Of a stretch of DNA of 64,000 nt, positions 59,922 through 64,000 are shown piece after piece. The translations under genes were made by a program, and so were the position numbers. A model generated the notes under the pieces. That model worked only from the letters and a program-made list of their open reading frames with translations. It was not told where the DNA came from and searched no databases. This stretch comes from Erythroxylum novogranatense (lineage: Eukaryota; Streptophyta; Magnoliopsida; Malpighiales; Erythroxylaceae): contig CM057228.1 of the NCBI GenBank assembly GCA_029891385.1, positions 34,351,023 to 34,415,022 of the forward strand, in the 5' to 3' direction. Each line of letters starts with the position of its first letter. Position 1 is the stretch's first letter.

Positions 59922-61581
59922 CACTACAAGAAAAGGAGGAAATAGTGATGGAAAATTATCGTCGAAAGTATAAAAATTTCGTCGAAAAAATTCTTTAGCG
60001 ACGGAATTTACCAACAAAAAAAGGCGTTGGAGAAATGATCGTTGGCAAATTTACCGATGGAATTTTTTATCGTCGGTGAATATACTGACGATTATTCTAT
60101 TCGGTAGGTAAATTAACTGATAGAAAATTTACTGACGGAATTGTTTATTCCATCGGTAAATAGATAAATTTAAAAATTATTTACCGATGGACTTTTTCCG
60201 TCGGTAAATAACTAATTTTTTTTAAAAAATCAACACAAACGACTCGTTGAAGGGGATGTTTTGTTACTACTTAAATCTTGAATGTTGGATGAATATGCAT
60301 CGGTGACACTGGACACTGGGTCATCAACAGATATTGCATCTTCAACTTGGTCTAGAAGTTCAAGCAAAGTCTGTAAAAGTAAATAGTGAATATTGAATGT
60401 GAAAACACAAAAGAGCAAACCAAAAATAAATACAAGCATAAAAAGAGAGAGAAGAATAATGAAGGCTGGTGTTAAAGACTTATTGAAGGAATTAGGAGGA
60501 TGAAGCCTGTGATTGTTGTTGTGAGAAAATGCTTATAGCCTTTGATTGACTGGAGATATCTTCCATGTGATCTCATCACACATATCATCCTGGCTCTGCT
60601 AACTTAGCTATTCTTTTGAACCTAAACCCAAAACCAATTATTGAAGATAAATGGAAGGAAAAAATTAGATAGAAGTTAACTACAGAAATTTGGGAGAAGA
60701 TTGAACATTACCATTCTAGGGGAGAAAGATTGAAACTTGCACATAGGGGGAGACTCATCTGCTAGAGTAATGCTTAGAACATTAGCAGAATGTTGAATGC
60801 TCGGAACATCAGCGGAATGTTGAAGAGGGATTTAATGGAAGGGGGAAGAGAAAAAGATTAGATCTTTGAAACACTACTATTGCTAACACAACACGAAGAA
60901 GAAGAAGATGATCGGGTGAGTTTAATGTAAATTTACATACGGAAAATTTCCTTCAGTAAACTCAAACTTTTTTTAATTCCGTCAATATTTCCTGCTTATT
61001 TACCGATTTACCGACAAACAATTTCCGTCGGTAAATTGAAAATTTTCATATTCTGCCAACAATTTCTACCTTATTTATCGACGAAAATTTTATATTATCA
61101 CTAAAGTCAGCCGAGAATTTACGGACGAAACTTTTCCATTGGTGAACTCAAACTTTTTTAATTCCGCCAATATTTCCCACCTATTTACCGATTTACCGAC
61201 GAACAATTTCCGTCGGTAAACTAAAACTTTTCATATTCCACCAACAATTCTCGCCTTAATTATTGACGGAAATTTTACACCGTCACTAAAGTCGACCGAG
61301 AATTTATTGACTAAACTTTTTCGTCGGTAAACGCAAATTTTTTTAATATCGACAATAACTCCCTCCTTATTTACCGACGAAAATCTTATACTGTTGCTAA
61401 AATCCGTCGCAAATTTTGCCATGATGATTTCCTCCATATTTAGCGACGGATGTTAATACCGTCACTAAATAAGATTTTTCAGTCAACTTTACCAACGAAA
61501 TTTATGTTTCTATCGGTAATTTGCAACGGTTTATTTTTCGTTGGTAATTTTTCGTCGCTAATTCCTGCTTTTCTTGTAGTG
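59922..61581. mobile_element. Non-autonomous CACTA-type DNA element, 1660 bp
   Basis: Ends CACTACAAGAAAAG (59922) and its inverse CTTTTCTTGTAGTG (61581) are perfect for 14 bp, with similarity continuing further. Subterminal regions are packed with TTTACCGACGG/CCGTCGGTAAA-type motifs in both orientations, as in plant CACTA (En/Spm) elements. No transposase domain is seen; the 69-codon frame at 60230-60439 (minus) is unrecognised and may be a remnant exon. The expected 3-bp target duplication is not evident (TAA left, TGC right). Confidence 0.85.
60230..60439 (-). pseudogene. Unrecognised short open frame inside the CACTA-type element
   Basis: 69 codons, hydrophobic N-terminal third then an acidic Ser-rich part (Glu-Leu-Leu-Asp-Gln-Val-Glu-Asp-Ala-Ile). 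I do not recognise it. An AAGTCTGTAAAAGTAAATAG context suggests an exon boundary, so it could be the last exon of a lost element gene or of a captured host gene. Confidence 0.25.
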
Positions 61582-61654
61582 TGCTTACTAAATCTCTACT
61601 AAATATGCATTTGATTACCTTATCTACAGATGTACCGATTTTCGGTAATTTCTT
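61582..61654 (-). other. Tat gag sequence between CACTA-type element and TRIM
   Basis: 73 bp that belong to the interrupted Tat gag when the two insertions are removed. Confidence 0.4.
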
Positions 61655-62077
61655 TGAAAGACCTATTCTACAGGAAGAAACGAAGCCATAATATACTCAA
61701 ATATTTTCAGCTTCACAAATCACGTTAGGTAAAGTAGGGGCTCCATATGTATACGAACTAACTCAATTGTAAATCTATATATATATGTACATGTCTTTGA
61801 CTGAAGATAGAGCGGTATCAATAAAATATCTTTTGCCTTCACTTCTCTATATGGTATCAGAGCTCAATCTTGCGGGGGAGTGAAAGACCTATTCTACAGG
61901 AAGAAACAAAGCTATGATATACTCAAATATTTTCAGTTTCACAAATCACGTTAGCTAAAGTGATGGCTCCATGTATATAGGAACTAATTCAATTGTAAAT
62001 CGGTATATATATGTACATATATATGATTGAAGATAGAGTAGTATCAATAAAATATCTTTTGCCTTCATTTCTCTATA
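61655..62077 (+). mobile_element. TRIM: 197-bp LTRs around a 29-bp interior
   Basis: Two LTRs (61655-61851, 61881-62077) begin TGAAAGACC and end CTCTATA. Between them are only a primer-binding site TGGTATCAGAGC (61852-61863) and a purine tract GCGGGGGAG (61872-61880). Flanks share TCTT (61651-61654, 62078-62081), a possible 4-bp duplication. Orientation is plus from the primer site. It must rely on another element for all proteins. Confidence 0.92.
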
Positions 62078-62462
62078 TCTTCCCCATCTTTACTCTGTAA
62101 TTTTCCTCCTAAAGTTCTCATCTTGACTTCTTCTATTTAGCTTCATCGATAGAGGGGAGACCCCCTGCTTTCTTTTTGTCTTCCTCCTTCTATAACCTAT
62201 CAGCATACATATGATATTAAGATCTGCATCCTTCAAGTCTAGGTATTTTTGTGCCTTTATGTGGACTTATTTAAAATTGTGGGGTCTTTTCTTTCACTTC
62301 AAAATCCATAATGGTCGACTAGGTCTAAGACTATTTGCAAAGGTTGCGACTGCTACTGTGATGTCCAAATTAGGAATCTGGGTAACCCCTAAACTAAATC
62401 GTTGAAAATAATCACTGAGGCTTTCTTTGCTCCTTTACATTATGGAGATCATGCGTGCCAAA
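62078..62462 (-). pseudogene. gag: Ty3/gypsy gag remnant, C-terminal half
   Basis: Minus frame reads Glu-Ser-Leu-Ser-Asp-Tyr-Phe-Gln-Arg-Phe and Leu-Arg-Pro-Ser-Arg-Pro-Leu-Trp, then Ala-Gln-Lys-Tyr-Leu-Asp, the order typical of retrotransposon gag capsid. It has stops. It belongs to the same gag as 63512-63990. Confidence 0.75.
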
Positions 62463-63511
62463 TCTATAGTCACAAAGTGAGATATAAATATGTTAGTAAG
62501 CTAATGAAAAGAAGTTATTATGGATAATTGTGAACTCTGATACCATGATGATGTTATTGTTGGAATTCAACTGTGATCGAATCACGAGCGCAATGAAAGC
62601 TAAAACTTTTAACGGATTTTGACTAGATTCAAATAATTGATTAATTTGAAGAAATCGTACCTTGTTCATGTTCCTGTTGAAAATCCTTCGAAGCTTTTTC
62701 CGATTTGTCAACTACGAGCTATTCAAACATATAGCCTTTGATAGTATCTACAGAACAATTTCTCAAGACTCTTTTGAGAGGAAAAACAAAAGTGTTAATT
62801 TTTGAATGTTCTTCGTATTAATATAAAAATCATTAGGATTTTTAATTTTTACTAAAATTAAATTCTTTAATTATTATTACAATTAAATTCTTTAATTATA
62901 ATTAAAATAAAATTCTAATTAATTTAATTTAATAAAATAAAATATCTCATATTTGATCCCTAAAATTTATCAAACTTTATAATTAGTCCAATATAATCAA
63001 ATTGATTTTCTTTCACAAATTGTTTTTAATGTGTAACTTGTTAGGTTCCTAATATATTGATAATGATTATAAATTATAATTTAATTCATAATTAAAATTA
63101 GATAAATTAAAACTTCTTTTATTTATCTTTAATTATTCAATTAAACAATTTATAATCATATATCAAGATTGACGCCTAAGAACATGTCATGACCAACCAA
63201 ATATCTCCATACTTTAATTTATAAGATTAATTACTTTCTTTATAAGAAAGAAATATAATGTGTGCTAATTTTATCATTTCAGAATACCTATTTTGATGAA
63301 ACTACAACTAGAAATATTTAGTAATAATATAAAATGTAAATTAAATCTTACAATTATGATCTCATCATAATTTCAATTATACATTAATTATTTCAATGAT
63401 TTTATCTTTAGTATTAAAGCATCAATGTAATTAATATATAAAGATAAATAACACCTTTATTAATTATGTTGTCATTAAACTACAACCAATCGATTGATTA
63501 TAGGACATAAA
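62463..63511 (-). mobile_element. Copia-like LTR fragment inserted in Tat gag
   Basis: About 1 kb of AT-rich DNA lies where gag should be nearly continuous. On minus it reads as an LTR ending GAATTCCAACA (about 62557) followed by TGGTATCAGAG (62537-62547), a methionine-tRNA primer site. About 75 bp of possible leader follows, then gag again. The partner LTR and interior are missing. The outer boundary near 63507 is a guess. Confidence 0.5.
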
Positions 63512-63990
63512 TTAATAGTTGCTTATGTCAGAACTCGAAGAAAAAGTTTTACTCTCAATTGTGTTGGATGTTGTGTGAAATTCATAGTTGTGGATATGAT
63601 CGATAGGGTCTTGTATCCCACTGTAAGTATCCAATGTCGACATTTTGAATATGTTTAGTAGCTGTTCCAATAGAATATCAGGTATTAATGGACTATCAGC
63701 TATGAGATTTCTCCTAGGCATGATATATTGGGTGAGCCGAGAGTGATGTCGAAAGGGTGCCCTCATAAAGTGGCTGAGAAGTGTACACATGTTGCTTTTC
63801 TCGCATTAGTAAATTGACTTGCTGTTGCAATAATTCAGTGACGGAGGTTTAGTTTGATATGTTAGTGGCTCTAATGGGATCAATAACTGGATTGCTTCCT
63901 TCAGTAGCGGGCATGGTATTTCCTCCAATCGTATATTGGTTGCTTCCTTAAGAGTTCATTTTCTTTTGCCAAAACACTCAGGTCAGGTAA
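63512..63990 (-). pseudogene. gag: Ty3/gypsy gag remnant, N-terminal half
   Basis: Minus frame has Phe-Lys-Met-Ser-Thr-Leu-Asp-Thr-Tyr-Ser-Gly-Ile-Gln-Asp-Pro-Ile-Asp-His, the well-known start of Tat/Athila capsid. Sequence to the right (up to 63990) is gag N-terminal region with Gln-rich text; it continues beyond the window. Confidence 0.75.
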
Positions 63991-64000
63991 AGAATAATTC

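Larger units (their letters stand above)
55791..63990 (-). mobile_element. Decayed Tat-like Ty3/gypsy element with nested insertions
   Basis: On the minus strand, from the right edge leftward, recognisable pieces appear in the order gag, zinc-finger region, protease, RT, RNase H, integrase. Every domain is broken by many stops and shifts. Insertions at 59922-61581 (CACTA-type), 61655-62077 (TRIM) and about 62463-63510 (copia-like LTR) separate gag pieces. The right (5') LTR lies outside the window. Tat is favoured over Athila from the RT and RNase H wording, with moderate certainty. Confidence 0.75.

Noticed and set aside
1..64000. tRNA, rRNA or microRNA genes
   Set aside because: The only tRNA-like strings are TGGTATCAGAGC primer-binding sites next to LTRs; no cloverleaf or long foldback hairpin outside repeats was convincing.

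Overview
This window is nuclear DNA of a dicot plant, probably a rosid. The evidence is one intron-containing gene with plant-only domain architecture (an SMXL/D53 strigolactone-signalling repressor) in AT-rich sequence packed with plant LTR retrotransposon families (Ty1/copia Sirevirus-like, Ty3/gypsy of several lineages, Tat-like), a CACTA-type DNA element and TRIM-type elements. The exact order is uncertain; the SMXL protein looks most like Malpighiales-type sequences from memory, which is an impression and not a test.

Layout. 1-5721: two diverged copies of one LTR family (1-2326, cut by the window edge, and a solo LTR at 3004-5721). The second sits inside what looks like a Ty1/copia LTR (about 2327-3003 plus 5722-6757). 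That older copia element continues with a primer-binding site at 6760, an untranslated leader and a stop-riddled gag (12991-13551). It is split by a 4.8-kb Sirevirus-like element (6814-11602, TSD ATGCA) that keeps gag but has lost pol. 13552-25207: an 863-bp sequence present twice in direct orientation; the first copy is split by a 9.75-kb coding-free LTR element (13831-23581, TSD ATAGC, LARD-type). 25208-30726: LTR-like sequence of an old element, split by a 3.7-kb LTR element whose internal region is only 578 bp (25643-29317, TSD ACTGC). 30727-35008: a 4.3-kb solo LTR related to the previous element, ending 228 bp downstream of the SMXL stop codon.

35236-39091 (minus strand) is the only cellular gene I can support: a three-exon SMXL6/7/8-type gene encoding about 1093 residues. 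It has a double Clp-N region, degenerate AAA+ P-loops, the RGKT degradation motif and an LDLNL EAR motif. 39092-40960 is its upstream region and intergenic DNA.

40961-52829 is a degraded Ty3/gypsy element on the minus strand, whose right LTR was hit by a 7.2-kb Sirevirus-like element (45395-52600, TSD AATAT) with gag, protease, integrase, reverse transcriptase and RNase H, all disabled. 53449-53826 is a probable MITE. From about 55470 to the right edge lies a heavily decayed Tat-like Ty3/gypsy element on the minus strand (gag, protease, RT, RNase H, integrase, then 60-bp tandem repeats). It is interrupted by a 1.66-kb CACTA-type element (59922-61581), a 423-bp TRIM (61655-62077) and a copia-like LTR fragment (about 62463-63510).

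The most unusual cross-cutting pattern is that several unrelated LTR families each carry a short array of C+G-rich, often self-complementary repeats, different in every family and varying in copy number. In the Sirevirus-like elements it is a nine-unit array of the perfect palindrome AAGTCGACTT just upstream of the TATA box. All boundaries, TSDs and reading frames were read by eye; no alignment or database search was run.
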